A stretch of 64,000 nt of DNA from Streptomyces sp. NBC_00190. Lineage in GTDB: Bacteria > Actinomycetota > Actinomycetes > Streptomycetales > Streptomycetaceae. Of this stretch, positions 34,475-42,533 are shown one piece after another; the stretch's first letter is position 1, and every line of letters begins with the position of its first letter. Made by a program: the position numbers and the translations under genes. The notes beneath the pieces were generated by a model, which worked only from the letters and a program-made list of their open reading frames with translations, was not told the origin of the DNA and made no database searches. The stretch is from the NCBI RefSeq assembly GCF_036203305.1, contig NZ_CP108131.1:7068001-7132000 (forward strand). Direction: 5' to 3'.

Positions 34475-36373
34475 ATGGACCAGCCGATCCCCGGGAGCGC
34501 GGGCGTCTCCACGCCCGCGGGGAAGATCTTCCCCCGCAACCTCACCGCCCGCGCCGCGCACAGGGTGGCCGGCAACCCGTCCGGCTCCCGCCCCGAGAGC
34601 GGTGTCGACAACTGCTTCCCCGGGCTGGAGTTCGACCAGCGCAACCTCGACAAGGCCTTCTTCCGCGGGCTCGTCTTCGACTTCCACCACGACACCGGAT
34701 CCCGCTTGCTCGCCGTCAAGGGCGGGGTCGCCGAGGAACAGGGGATCTCCGACGCCGACCTGGGGGACAGCACCGGGGACGACGAACAGCGGCTGCACCT
34801 GTGGGCCGTGTGCGGGCGTACCACCGTGGACCAGGCAGAGGCCGAGGCGCCGGTCTTCCACGCGGTCGACCTGGACGGCCCGGGGATGTGGCGGCTGGTG
34901 CACGACCTGCTGCCGGGGACGATCTCCATCGTCGTGGGCCGGGGTTCCGGCAGCCGGTCGCCCGGCGCCTTCTGGGTTCCCGGCGGCCTGGGCAGCTGGC
35001 GGACACAAGGCCGGAGCGCGGTGCAGCGCGATGACGCGGGCGTGCTGGAAGTGGCCATCCTGACCGCCGAGCGGGCCGACTACCTGGACGAGGACGGGGT
35101 CATCGAACCGGACGTGTACGAGCCCGGCGACCTGACCCGCAGCCTGTGCGCGCCCTGGCAGTACGACTTCCGGGAGTGCGGCTGCTACTACTGGGCCGCC
35201 TCGAAACCCGACATCTCCGCCACATCCGGCGGCGAGTACCGCAACCTCAACTTCCAGCGCAGCGACCGCACCACCGTGCCACCCGCCCCGGACCTGACCA
35301 CCTACCTGGAGCGCGGGCCGCTCGAACTCGACCACCCCGAACTGATCATGAACTGGAACGTGCTCCCCGTCGTCCTCAACGGGCGCGAGGACGACGCCCT
35401 GGGCGTGCCCGCCCCGCTGGACCTGCCCCTGATGGAGCCGCAGGACGTCATCAGGGAACTGACCCGCCTCGCCGTCGTCGAGCACGCGCTGTGCCTCGAA
35501 TACCTCTACGCCCACTACTCGCTCGACGCTCCGATGACCCTGCCCGAGGACACCCCCGAGGACGTCCCGGTCCGGCGCGTCTTCGCGGCCGCGCAGGAGG
35601 TCTTCGGGGTGGCCGAGGACGAGATGCGCCATCTGCGGTGGGTCAACGAGATCCTCGGCGTGCTGGGGCGCCCGCTCCAACTCGACAGGCCCGCCGACGA
35701 CTTCGTCATCCAGCAGCAGACCGGTCACCAGTTCAGGCTGGAGCCGCTCACACCCGAGCAGCTGGAGTGGTTCATCGCGGTCGAGAAACCGAGCGCCCAG
35801 ATCGACCCGGACGGCATCGACGGGATGTACGTGCGGCTGCACCACACCATCGTGAACAACCCGAGCGCCTTCCCCCAGGCCGAACGGCTGGCCCACCTGA
35901 TCAAGCTCATCATCGACGAGGGCGATGACCACTACCACCGGTTCACGGCGATCCGCGGACATCTGGCGGGTCTGGACCCGGACGGCTACCTGCGCCGACT
36001 GACGCCGCCGAACGACACGCTGGACGTGGAGCTGCTCCGCCTCGCGGACCTCAACTACGCCATGGTGCTGGGCGCGTTGCGCGCCACGCTGGAGGCGGGC
36101 GACAGGGCGGGCGGACTCCTGAGGGCCCAAGCGGTGCGCTCCATGCAGAACCTGCACGAGCTCAACCACCGGCTCGCCGCACGCGGAGTGGCACCCCGGT
36201 TCGCCGCGCCTTCCCCGGCGCTGTCGGACGGGCAGGCGCCCCGGGCCGCCGCGCGGGCCGTGGGCGAGGTGGTGCGTTCCATCCGTTCACTCGCGGACGG
36301 CAGCCTGCAGGAGCAGATGGACCGTCAAGAGGAGGGCGCGCGCGCCTTGGTCGCGGCGTGCAGCCTGCAATGA
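34475..36373 (+). CDS. LodA/GoxA-like catalytic half fused to a ferritin-like domain (632 aa)
   Basis: Residues about 40-310 match the C-terminal catalytic part of LodA/GoxA: VDNCFPGLEFDQRNLDKAFF (family GGPFFPGIE region), then SLCAPWQYDFRECGCYYWAA (family LAVPWQADFxxC-xWWPAQRPD). D231 and C235 have the D-x3-C spacing of the CTQ site (Asp512/Cys516 in LodA), and W294 in IMNWNVLPVV lies 59 residues on, close to the 65-residue Cys-Trp spacing in LodA. Residues about 320-500 are a ferritin-like domain of the VioB/iminophenylpyruvate-dimer-synthase type: VVEHALCLEYLYAHYS, EDEMRHLRWVNEILGVLGRP (E383, H386), IIDEGDDHYHRF. The tail is helical. ATG 34475 follows GAAGGAG. The fold predicts a protein-derived quinone oxidase plus a diiron-type module; substrate unknown. 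Confidence 0.75.
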   Translation: MDQPIPGSAGVSTPAGKIFPRNLTARAAHRVAGNPSGSRPESGVDNCFPGLEFDQRNLDKAFFRGLVFDFHHDTGSRLLAVKGGVAEEQGISDADLGDSTGDDEQRLHLWAVCGRTTVDQAEAEAPVFHAVDLDGPGMWRLVHDLLPGTISIVVGRGSGSRSPGAFWVPGGLGSWRTQGRSAVQRDDAGVLEVAILTAERADYLDEDGVIEPDVYEPGDLTRSLCAPWQYDFRECGCYYWAASKPDISATSGGEYRNLNFQRSDRTTVPPAPDLTTYLERGPLELDHPELIMNWNVLPVVLNGREDDALGVPAPLDLPLMEPQDVIRELTRLAVVEHALCLEYLYAHYSLDAPMTLPEDTPEDVPVRRVFAAAQEVFGVAEDEMRHLRWVNEILGVLGRPLQLDRPADDFVIQQQTGHQFRLEPLTPEQLEWFIAVEKPSAQIDPDGIDGMYVRLHHTIVNNPSAFPQAERLAHLIKLIIDEGDDHYHRFTAIRGHLAGLDPDGYLRRLTPPNDTLDVELLRLADLNYAMVLGALRATLEAGDRAGGLLRAQAVRSMQNLHELNHRLAARGVAPRFAAPSPALSDGQAPRAAARAVGEVVRSIRSLADGSLQEQMDRQEEGARALVAACSLQ

Positions 36374-37398
36374 CATCCCCGGCGCTGCGGACGCCTGCCG
36401 CTCCCCACGCCTCCGCGACCGTCGATATCGCCGGATCGGGACTTGCCGAACTGACCTGCGCCTGGCTGCTGCTCGCCCGTGGCCACCGGGTCCGTCTCCG
36501 GTCGCCCGGGCCGGCGGCAGGCCCCCGTCCGCTGCTGCTGGGCGGACCCACGATGGACCTGCTGCGCTCCCTGTGGGGCGGCGAGCTGCCGACGCACTGC
36601 CATCAGCTCACACACCGCCAGGTGTACTGGGGGCCCGACGCCGACGCGACCGGCCGGCGCATGCCCCAGCCGGCCACCGTCGTGGACGGCGCCCGCCTCG
36701 CCGAACACCTGCTCGGCCGCCTCGCCGCCCGGCACCCGGACGTCCTCTCCGAGACGCCCGGCCCACCGCGGTGGACCGTCACGGCCGCCGGTTCGTCCGG
36801 TCACTGGACGGCCGGGCGGCGCCACCTCCTGGCCGGGGAGGCCCCGCTGGCGCCAGGTACGGACGAGAGCACCGCCCGGCTCGTCTGCACCGAACGCGCG
36901 TGGCTGCACCTCACCCCACTGGGCGACGGGCGCGCCCTGCTCCAAGCCATGGTCCCCGGTCCGGCCACCCGGCCGACGGAGCTGCTGGAGTCGCTGCTCG
37001 CGGGCTCGGCTCTGGCCCCCGCTCTGCGGCACGCCCCCCGGACCGCCGTAGCCCTGCCCGCCGCCCCGCGCCTGCACCGCACCCCGGCGGTGCCCGGCCG
37101 GATCCTGGTGGGCGCCGGCGCGATCCGCTACGACCCGCTCAGCGGCACCGGATCGGCCCAGGCCCTGCGTACCGCCATCCTTGCCGCGGCCTCCCTCCAC
37201 GCCATGGTCACCGGGGCGCCGCAGGGACCCCTGTGCACCCACTACACATCGCGCCTGCGCAGGGCCTTCCGCGCCCACCTCGCCACCTGTGCCCGGCTCT
37301 ATCCGCAGGCGTTCGCCTCTCCTTCGTGGCAGCACGAGATCGACGCCGGCCGGCGGCAGGCTCGCCTGCTCCGGGGTGATGGGGATCCTGCGGACTGA
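36370..37398 (+). CDS. LodB-like FAD-dependent oxidoreductase
   Basis: The 342-aa flavoprotein has an N-terminal dinucleotide fold (TVDIAGSGLAELTCAWLLLA) and the second FAD-binding motif VGAGAIRYDPLSGTGSAQAL, which matches the GDAAxxFDPLSGxGL motif of LodB-like and tryptophan-halogenase-like flavoproteins. LodB is required to form the cysteine tryptophylquinone of LodA, so this is the expected maturation partner for the split quinoprotein. The first fold has GSGLAE in place of the usual GxGxxG, and the protein is somewhat short. ATG 36370 overlaps the previous stop codon (ATGA). It is the last gene of the operon. Confidence 0.78.
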   Translation: MTSPALRTPAAPHASATVDIAGSGLAELTCAWLLLARGHRVRLRSPGPAAGPRPLLLGGPTMDLLRSLWGGELPTHCHQLTHRQVYWGPDADATGRRMPQPATVVDGARLAEHLLGRLAARHPDVLSETPGPPRWTVTAAGSSGHWTAGRRHLLAGEAPLAPGTDESTARLVCTERAWLHLTPLGDGRALLQAMVPGPATRPTELLESLLAGSALAPALRHAPRTAVALPAAPRLHRTPAVPGRILVGAGAIRYDPLSGTGSAQALRTAILAAASLHAMVTGAPQGPLCTHYTSRLRRAFRAHLATCARLYPQAFASPSWQHEIDAGRRQARLLRGDGDPAD

Positions 37399-37455
37399 GG
37401 ATCCTCGCGCGCGCATCCTTCTGATCTGCCGCGCCGTGGCATCCGCGGCCCGTGC

Positions 37456-37665
37456 TCAGAGCGCCGCGGCGACCTCGTAGCCGGCCTCGACGATGGCGGC
37501 GCGGATCAGACGGTCGTCGAGCGGGGCGCCGCTCACCGTGACGGCCTGCGCGTCGAGGTCGACGACGACGCCGCTCACCCCGGGCACCTGATTGACCTGC
37601 TCGGTGATGTGGCCGGCACAGTGGCCGCAGGTCATGCCGGTCACGCGGTAGCGCTGCTCATCCAT
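37456..37665 (-). CDS. copZ: CopZ-like copper chaperone (HMA domain, 69 aa)
   Basis: A single heavy-metal-associated domain with the copper site MTCGHCAGHI (CxxC) and the normal beta-alpha-beta-beta-alpha-beta length. ATG 37665 has GAGGAGA upstream. It probably hands Cu(I) to the CopA ATPase encoded 1 kb away on the same strand. A Cys-rich gene is divergently encoded upstream, so they may share control. Confidence 0.92.
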   Translation of the reverse strand: MDEQRYRVTGMTCGHCAGHITEQVNQVPGVSGVVVDLDAQAVTVSGAPLDDRLIRAAIVEAGYEVAAAL

Positions 37666-37946
37666 GGCGTTCTCTCCTCGACAGTGGCGTACAGGGTGGA
37701 GGCCGCGGGCGGCTCCCGCCCGGTGAGCGCGGGGACCGTCTGCCTCTCCCACGTAGTCGTACGGAGGGGCCTTCTGGTTTCCGCGACTTGGGGGCGGCCG
37801 GCGGCAGCGGAAGCACAGGCCCGCCCCGCTGTGCTCCCGCGGGGGTTCACCAGGGTGCTTGCGCCCGCCACCGAACGGGCATTCCCTTCACGTCCGGTGG
37901 CGGGAGGCCGTTCCGCAGACGGACGTGAAAGGAAAGGGCGCACGTG
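37666..37946. promoter_or_regulatory. Divergent leader with two mutually exclusive hairpins
   Basis: The 281-bp region between copZ (minus) and the Cys-rich gene (plus) contains two inverted repeats close to the plus-strand gene. Hairpin 1 pairs 37864-37873 (CCCGCCACCG) with 37895-37904 (perfect, 10 bp). Hairpin 2 pairs 37882-37896 with 37920-37934 (14 of 15), and its right arm contains the GGAA ribosome binding site. The two share bases 37895-37896 and are interleaved, so only one can form. This is the layout of a translational switch or attenuator; the ligand is unknown. Confidence 0.5.
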
Positions 37947-38162
37947 ATGACCGATATCAATTCCCTGGCACCAATAGCGACGTTCTGCGGCAAGTGCGAC
38001 TGCGGCTGCCCCCAGCTGTTCGTCGACGAGTCCGCGCCCGTCGAAAGGCGGGTCGTCATCACCGACGACTTCGGACAGCGCGTGGAGATGAGCGCCGACC
38101 AGTTCGGCTCCCTCATCGAGGACGCGAAGGCGGGCAAACTCGACGCCGTCGCGGTCGCCTGA
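37947..38162 (+). CDS. Small Cys-rich protein, CxxCxCxC (71 aa)
   Basis: The protein starts MTDINSLAPIATFCGKCDCG and has four cysteines in the pattern CxxCxCxC, followed by a Pro, a short beta segment (RRVVITDDFGQRVEM) and a helix (FGSLIEDAKAGKL). There is no signal peptide. The cysteine cluster suggests Cu(I), Zn or Fe-S binding, and the position between copper genes favours copper; this is inference. I do not recognise a named family. ATG 37947 is used, with GTG 37944 as the alternative; the ribosome site AAAGGAAAG lies inside a leader hairpin. Confidence 0.75.
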   Translation: MTDINSLAPIATFCGKCDCGCPQLFVDESAPVERRVVITDDFGQRVEMSADQFGSLIEDAKAGKLDAVAVA

Positions 38163-38180
38163 GGCGACGGGGCCGCCCCC

Positions 38181-38207
38181 GGCCCGGCGGCGTTCAGCTG
38201 CCGGGCC
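38181..38207. terminator. Terminator hairpin between Cys-rich gene and PCu(A)C gene
   Basis: Arms GGCCCGGCGGC (38181-38191) and GCTGCCGGGCC (38197-38207) pair at 10 of 11 positions with a 5-nt loop. It follows the Cys-rich gene stop codon and overlaps the 3' end of the convergent copper-chaperone gene. Confidence 0.65.
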
Positions 38208-38721
38208 GGACCACGACCGCGATCGTCTCGACCGGTCCGCTGTGGCGGAAGTGCAGGACGAAGGGAATCATCTGCCCCGCCCGCCAGCGTTCCTTCACCC
38301 TCACCATCACGTCCACCTCGAAGGGGGACATGCTGACGGTGCCCCCGGCCGGGATGGCGAGGGGACCGGTCATGCTCATGGAATCGGCCCCCGTGCCCGT
38401 GCTCCGGTGCCGACTCAGCATGGTCTGCTCCACGGCCGGGGAGGTGACGGCTACCAGCTGGTCGTCCGCGCCGCCCAGGTTCGAGATCCGGAAGAACGCC
38501 GCAGTGTTCTCCTTGTCGGCGTACGGGAGGAAGACGCGGCCGCCGTCGACCGCGACGCGGGGTGGGGTGCCGGCAGCTCCGGAGCCGGCCCAGGCCGTCA
38601 GCCCGCACAGGCCGACCAGGCACGCGATCACAGGAACGGCCGCGGCCAGGTACGCCTCACGCAGACGCCGCTGCGTCGGCCGCCGGCCCTCCACCACTTC
38701 CCGTCGAGCGGAATCGGTCAT
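38194..38721 (-). CDS. Membrane-anchored PCu(A)C-like copper chaperone (DUF461)
   Basis: The 175-aa protein has an N-terminal membrane anchor (about 22-46, AYLAAAVPVIACLVGLCGLT) and an extracytoplasmic PCu(A)C-like cupredoxin domain: FFRISNLGGADDQLVAVTSP, EQTMLSRHRSTGTGADSMSM, IPAGGTVSMSPFEVDVMVRV. Such proteins carry Cu(I) to cytochrome oxidase or take part in periplasmic copper handling. The usual H-x-M pair is altered here (DVM in place of HVM), but Met and His ligands remain in the first loop. Its ATG overlaps the CopA stop codon (ATGA), so it is co-translated with the pump. Confidence 0.82.
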   Translation of the reverse strand: MTDSARREVVEGRRPTQRRLREAYLAAAVPVIACLVGLCGLTAWAGSGAAGTPPRVAVDGGRVFLPYADKENTAAFFRISNLGGADDQLVAVTSPAVEQTMLSRHRSTGTGADSMSMTGPLAIPAGGTVSMSPFEVDVMVRVKERWRAGQMIPFVLHFRHSGPVETIAVVVRPGS

Positions 38722-41024
38722 CGTTCACTTCCTCCCCGGGCGCGGCGGGCCCGTGCACCGGCGGTCCGGCCCGCGGGGTCCCAGCCGCGAAGGCGCAGGC
38801 TGTTCCCCACGACCAGGAGCGAGCTGGCCGACATGGCCGCCGCGGCGACCATCGGGTTGAGCAGCCCGACGGCTGCCAGCGGGACGGTGACGAGGTTGTA
38901 GCCGAACGCCCAGACCAGATTGACCCGGATGGTCGCGAGGGTGCGCCGGGCCAGGCGGACCGCGTCCGCGACCGCCTCCACGTCACCGCGCACGAGGGTC
39001 ACGTCGGCCGCCCCGATGGCGACGTCCGTACCGCTGCCCATGGCGATCCCGAGATCCGCGGCGGCCAGCGCGACGGCGTCGTTGACACCGTCGCCGACGA
39101 CGGCGACCCGTCGGCCCTCGTCCCTCAACCGCCTTACGAGCGCGGCCTTGTCCTCCGGGGTGCAGCGGACATGGAGACGGGTGATCCCGAGCGCGGAGGC
39201 GACGGCCTCGGCGGGGGCCTCGCGGTCGCCGGTGGCCAGGACCGGCTCCACCCCCAGCCGCCGAAGGCGGTCGACGGCCCGGTAACTGCCCGGACGCACG
39301 ACGTCCCCGAGGCCGACCAGCGCTTGGCCGGCGCCGTCGACCCTTACCAGGACGGGGGTCAGCGCGGCGGCCTCGGCGGCGGCCAGTGCCTTCGCCAGCG
39401 CCTCGGGGAGGTCGGCGCCCGGCGCGCACACCTCGACCACCCGGCCGTCGACCACACCGCTGACACCCGCCCCGGGGGTGGCCCGGAAATCCGTCACCGG
39501 CGGCAGAGTCCCACCGGGCAGGTTCCGCCGCGCGTACGCGGCCAGCGCGATTCCGAGAGGATGCTCGGAGCCCTGCTCCACCGATCCGGCCAGCCTCAGG
39601 ACGGTTTCCCGGCCCAGGCCTTCGGGGAGCGGCGTGAGCTGGGCGACGGTCATGTGCCCGGTCGTGAGGGTGCCGGTCTTGTCCAGTACGACCGTGTCGA
39701 CGTGCCGCAGAGCCTCCAGGGCCCGCGGTCCCCCGACCAGGATGCCCAGTTGGGCGCCGCGGCCGGTCGCGGCCAGCAGTGCGGTGGGAGTCGCGAGGCC
39801 GAGAGCGCAGGGGCAGGCGACGACGAGGACGGCCACGGCCGCGGTCACCGCGGGCTGCGGATCCGCACCGGCGCCGAGCCAGAAGCCGAGCACGGTGACC
39901 GCCAACGACAGGACGACGGGGACGAAGACGCCCGCCACGCGATCGGCCAGACGCTGCGCCGCCGCCTTGCCTGCCTGGGCATCGGTGACCATGCGGGTGA
40001 TGCGGGCGAGCCGGGTGTCCGCGCCGACCGCGGTGGCCCGTACGACGAGCAGCCCGCCCACGTTCACCGCCGCGCCGATCACGGTCCGGTCCGGCCCGAC
40101 CTCGACGGGATCGCTCTCGCCGGTCAGCAGGGACAGGTCCAAGGCGGAGTTCCCGGACACCACGACGCCGTCCGTGGCGATGCGCTCCCCGGGCCGGACG
40201 ACGAATTCCTGCCCGACGGTGAGCTGTTCGACCGGGATCCGCCGATCCTCGCCGTTCTCGCGGACGGTCACGTCCTTGACCGCCAGCGCGGAAAGCGATC
40301 GCAACGCCGCGCCCGTACCGCGCCGTGCCCGCGCTTCCAGGAACCGGCCGGTCAGGACGAACAGCGGTACGCCGACCGCCGCTTCCAGATAGACGTGGGC
40401 GACCTCGCCTCCGGCGGAGGGGAGGAGGGTGAAGGGCATCCGCATACCCGGCTGCCCCGCGCCGCCGAGGAACAACGCGTACAGGGACCAGAGGAACGAG
40501 GCGACGACACCGAGCGAGACCAGCGTGTCCATGGTGGCCGCCGAGTGCCGCAGGCCCCGCAGCGCGCGGACATGGAAGGGCCAGGCGCTCCAGACGGCCA
40601 CGGGTGCGGCGAGCGCGAGGCACAGCCACTGCCAATTGCGGAACTGCAGAGCCGGGACCATCGACAGGACCATGACCGGCACACAGAGCAGCGCCGTGAT
40701 CAGCAGCCGCTCGCGCTCGATGCGGTCCTCCTCCTTCCTCTTCTCCGGTACCGGATCCGCCGACCCGTTCTCCGCCTGTCCCCGGGGCTCGGGAGGCGCG
40801 TGGACCTCAGCTGTGTACCCCGCACGCTCGACCTCCGCCACCAGCTCGTCCGCCGTGGTGCCGGGCGGATGGATCACCCGCGCCCGGCCGGTGGCCAAGT
40901 TGACCGTGGCGCTGACCCCGTCGATCTTTCCGAGCCGCTTCTCCACGCGGTTGACGCAGGCCGCACAGGTCATGCCGCCGACGGTGAGGTCCGTGGTGGA
41001 GGCGGTCGCCAGCTCCGGGGTCAT
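38718..41024 (-). CDS. copA: Copper-translocating P1B-type ATPase CopA
   Basis: The 768-aa pump starts with one HMA domain (GGMTCAACVNRVEKRLG), followed by eight expected helices. It has the actuator LLTGESDPVE, the P1B intramembrane motif VVACPCALGLATP (CPC), phosphorylation site VVLDKTGTLTTG, the SEHPLG motif of P1B pumps and hinge VGDGVNDAVALAAADLGIA. The NPMVAAAAMSASSLLVVGN segment in the last helices fits Cu(I) pumps. ATG 41024 overlaps the stop of the upstream 83-aa gene, giving a three-gene coupled copper operon. Confidence 0.93.
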   Translation of the reverse strand: MTPELATASTTDLTVGGMTCAACVNRVEKRLGKIDGVSATVNLATGRARVIHPPGTTADELVAEVERAGYTAEVHAPPEPRGQAENGSADPVPEKRKEEDRIERERLLITALLCVPVMVLSMVPALQFRNWQWLCLALAAPVAVWSAWPFHVRALRGLRHSAATMDTLVSLGVVASFLWSLYALFLGGAGQPGMRMPFTLLPSAGGEVAHVYLEAAVGVPLFVLTGRFLEARARRGTGAALRSLSALAVKDVTVRENGEDRRIPVEQLTVGQEFVVRPGERIATDGVVVSGNSALDLSLLTGESDPVEVGPDRTVIGAAVNVGGLLVVRATAVGADTRLARITRMVTDAQAGKAAAQRLADRVAGVFVPVVLSLAVTVLGFWLGAGADPQPAVTAAVAVLVVACPCALGLATPTALLAATGRGAQLGILVGGPRALEALRHVDTVVLDKTGTLTTGHMTVAQLTPLPEGLGRETVLRLAGSVEQGSEHPLGIALAAYARRNLPGGTLPPVTDFRATPGAGVSGVVDGRVVEVCAPGADLPEALAKALAAAEAAALTPVLVRVDGAGQALVGLGDVVRPGSYRAVDRLRRLGVEPVLATGDREAPAEAVASALGITRLHVRCTPEDKAALVRRLRDEGRRVAVVGDGVNDAVALAAADLGIAMGSGTDVAIGAADVTLVRGDVEAVADAVRLARRTLATIRVNLVWAFGYNLVTVPLAAVGLLNPMVAAAAMSASSLLVVGNSLRLRGWDPAGRTAGARARRARGGSER

Positions 41025-41272
41025 CGCGCACCGTCCGTCCGAGTGCCACCCGCGCCGCTGTGACCGTGCGGCCCGGGGCTGCCGCTGTCGGGGGTGGCGC
41101 CGGTCCCGCTGGAGCGCATACCCGGTGCGACCGGACCGGCCGAGGCACCGATCACGTACGACAGGCAGAACATCAGCCCCAGCAGGACCAGGAACCCCGC
41201 GAGCGCCGGCGGCGGCACCCACCGCCGCAGCGAGAGGTCCGTGCCGCCGGGGGACTGCTGTGGTTGCGTCAT
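41021..41272 (-). CDS. Small single-span membrane protein in copper operon (83 aa)
   Basis: One membrane helix (about 22-44, PPALAGFLVLLGLMFCLSYV) is followed by a Gly/Ser/Pro-rich tail with GPHGHSGAGG. I recognise no family. It is the first gene of the copA operon, coupled by ATGA to copA. The two His residues and Met residues in the tail could bind copper, and a role as a CopA accessory is inference. Start ATG 41272 (MTQPQQSPGGTDLSLRRW). Confidence 0.7.
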   Translation of the reverse strand: MTQPQQSPGGTDLSLRRWVPPPALAGFLVLLGLMFCLSYVIGASAGPVAPGMRSSGTGATPDSGSPGPHGHSGAGGTRTDGAR

Positions 41273-41430
41273 TGCCACTCCAGTGACGGGCGCGGTCCGG
41301 CGCCCTTCGCTCGTCAGGTGCTGCGGTACGCAGACCGCTGCCGAGGGGGCATCCCGCGGTGCGCTGATGCCGTCCCCACGAGTAGTCGGGGCGAGGCGTC
41401 GATGAGTTCCCGCCGGTCCGGGTACCTTGT

Positions 41431-41445
41431 TGCACATTAATTGCA
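41431..41445. promoter_or_regulatory. AT-rich palindrome upstream of tsaD
   Basis: TGCACATTAATTGCA has TGCA/TGCA arms around an AT-rich centre and sits 26 nt before the tsaD start, in the only AT-rich part of the 199-bp divergent region with the copper operon. The size and the TG...CA ends recall Fur/Zur-type 7-1-7 boxes, but the match to the actinobacterial Zur consensus is incomplete. Confidence 0.4.
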
Positions 41446-41471
41446 GTAACTGATTATGCGCGAAAGAGGTT

Positions 41472-42533
41472 GTGGTGGGCTCTCCGGTGGTGCTGGGCAT
41501 CGAGTCGTCCTGTGACGAGACCGGGGCCGGGATCGTGTCCGGCGGACGGCTGCTCGCGCACGTGGTGGCGTCGAGCATGGACGAGCACGCCCGCTTCGGC
41601 GGGGTCGTGCCGGAGATCGCCGCCCGCGCGCACGTACAGGCCTTCAACCCGGTCGTGCGGGAGGCGCTGGACCAGGCGGGGCTGCGGATCAAGGACATCG
41701 ACGCGGTCGCGGTGACGACCGGGCCGGGCCTGTCGGGTGCGCTGCAGGTGGGGTTGGCCGGGGCGAAGACCCTGGCCTACGCGGCCGGGGTGCCGTTGTA
41801 CGGGGTGCACCACCTGGCCGGGCACGTCGCCGCCGACACCCTGGAGCACGGGCCGCTCCCGAACCCGTGCATGGTGCTGATCGTCTCGGGCGGGCACACC
41901 TCGCTGCTGTTCGTACGGGACCTCGTACGCGATCCGATCCTCCACCTCGGCGACACCGTGGACGACGCGGCGGGGGAGTGCTTCGACAAGGTCGCGCGGG
42001 TCTTCGGCCTGCCCTATCCCGGTGGGCCGGCCATCGACCGGGCGGCGCGCGGTGGCAACGGCTGCGCGGTGGCGCTCCCGCGGCCCTTGACCCGGCCGGG
42101 CGACGCCCCGTACGCCTTCTCCTTCTCCGGGCTGAAGACCGCGGCCGCGCGCTGGGCCGAGCAGCACCGCATACGAGGCGAGGGGATCCCCCTCGCCGAT
42201 GGCGCCGCCTCGCTCCAGGAGGCCGTCGCCGACGTGTTGACCCGCAAGGCGCTGGCCGCCTGCCGGGAGTACGAGGTGCGCACGCTCGTCGTGGTGGGCG
42301 GGGTCGCCGCCAACTCGCGGGTGCGGGCGCTGGCCGAGGAGCGGTGCGCGGCCGCCGGCGTCGAGCTGCGGGTACCGCCGCTGACGCTGTGCACCGACAA
42401 CGGGGCGATGATCGCCGCCGTCGGCGACCTGCTGGTCCGGGCGGGCTCGGCTCCCGCACGGCTCGACATGTCGATCGACCCGTCCGCGCCGCTGGAGTAC
42501 GCGGCCCTGCACCCCGCCGCCGCGCTGCCGTGA
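41472..42533 (+). CDS. tsaD: tRNA threonylcarbamoyl transferase TsaD (Kae1/YgjD)
   Basis: The 353-aa protein has the ASKHA-fold motifs [30 protein letters not shown], the metal-binding H-x3-H in [21 protein letters not shown] and [15 protein letters not shown]. It transfers the threonylcarbamoyl group to A37 of tRNAs reading ANN codons, together with TsaB and TsaE. Those genes are normally linked to tsaD in actinomycetes, but here the gene stands alone next to copper genes. It may therefore be a second copy; the window cannot show this. The start is GTG 41472. Confidence 0.92.
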   Translation: MVGSPVVLGIESSCDETGAGIVSGGRLLAHVVASSMDEHARFGGVVPEIAARAHVQAFNPVVREALDQAGLRIKDIDAVAVTTGPGLSGALQVGLAGAKTLAYAAGVPLYGVHHLAGHVAADTLEHGPLPNPCMVLIVSGGHTSLLFVRDLVRDPILHLGDTVDDAAGECFDKVARVFGLPYPGGPAIDRAARGGNGCAVALPRPLTRPGDAPYAFSFSGLKTAAARWAEQHRIRGEGIPLADGAASLQEAVADVLTRKALAACREYEVRTLVVVGGVAANSRVRALAEERCAAAGVELRVPPLTLCTDNGAMIAAVGDLLVRAGSAPARLDMSIDPSAPLEYAALHPAAALP

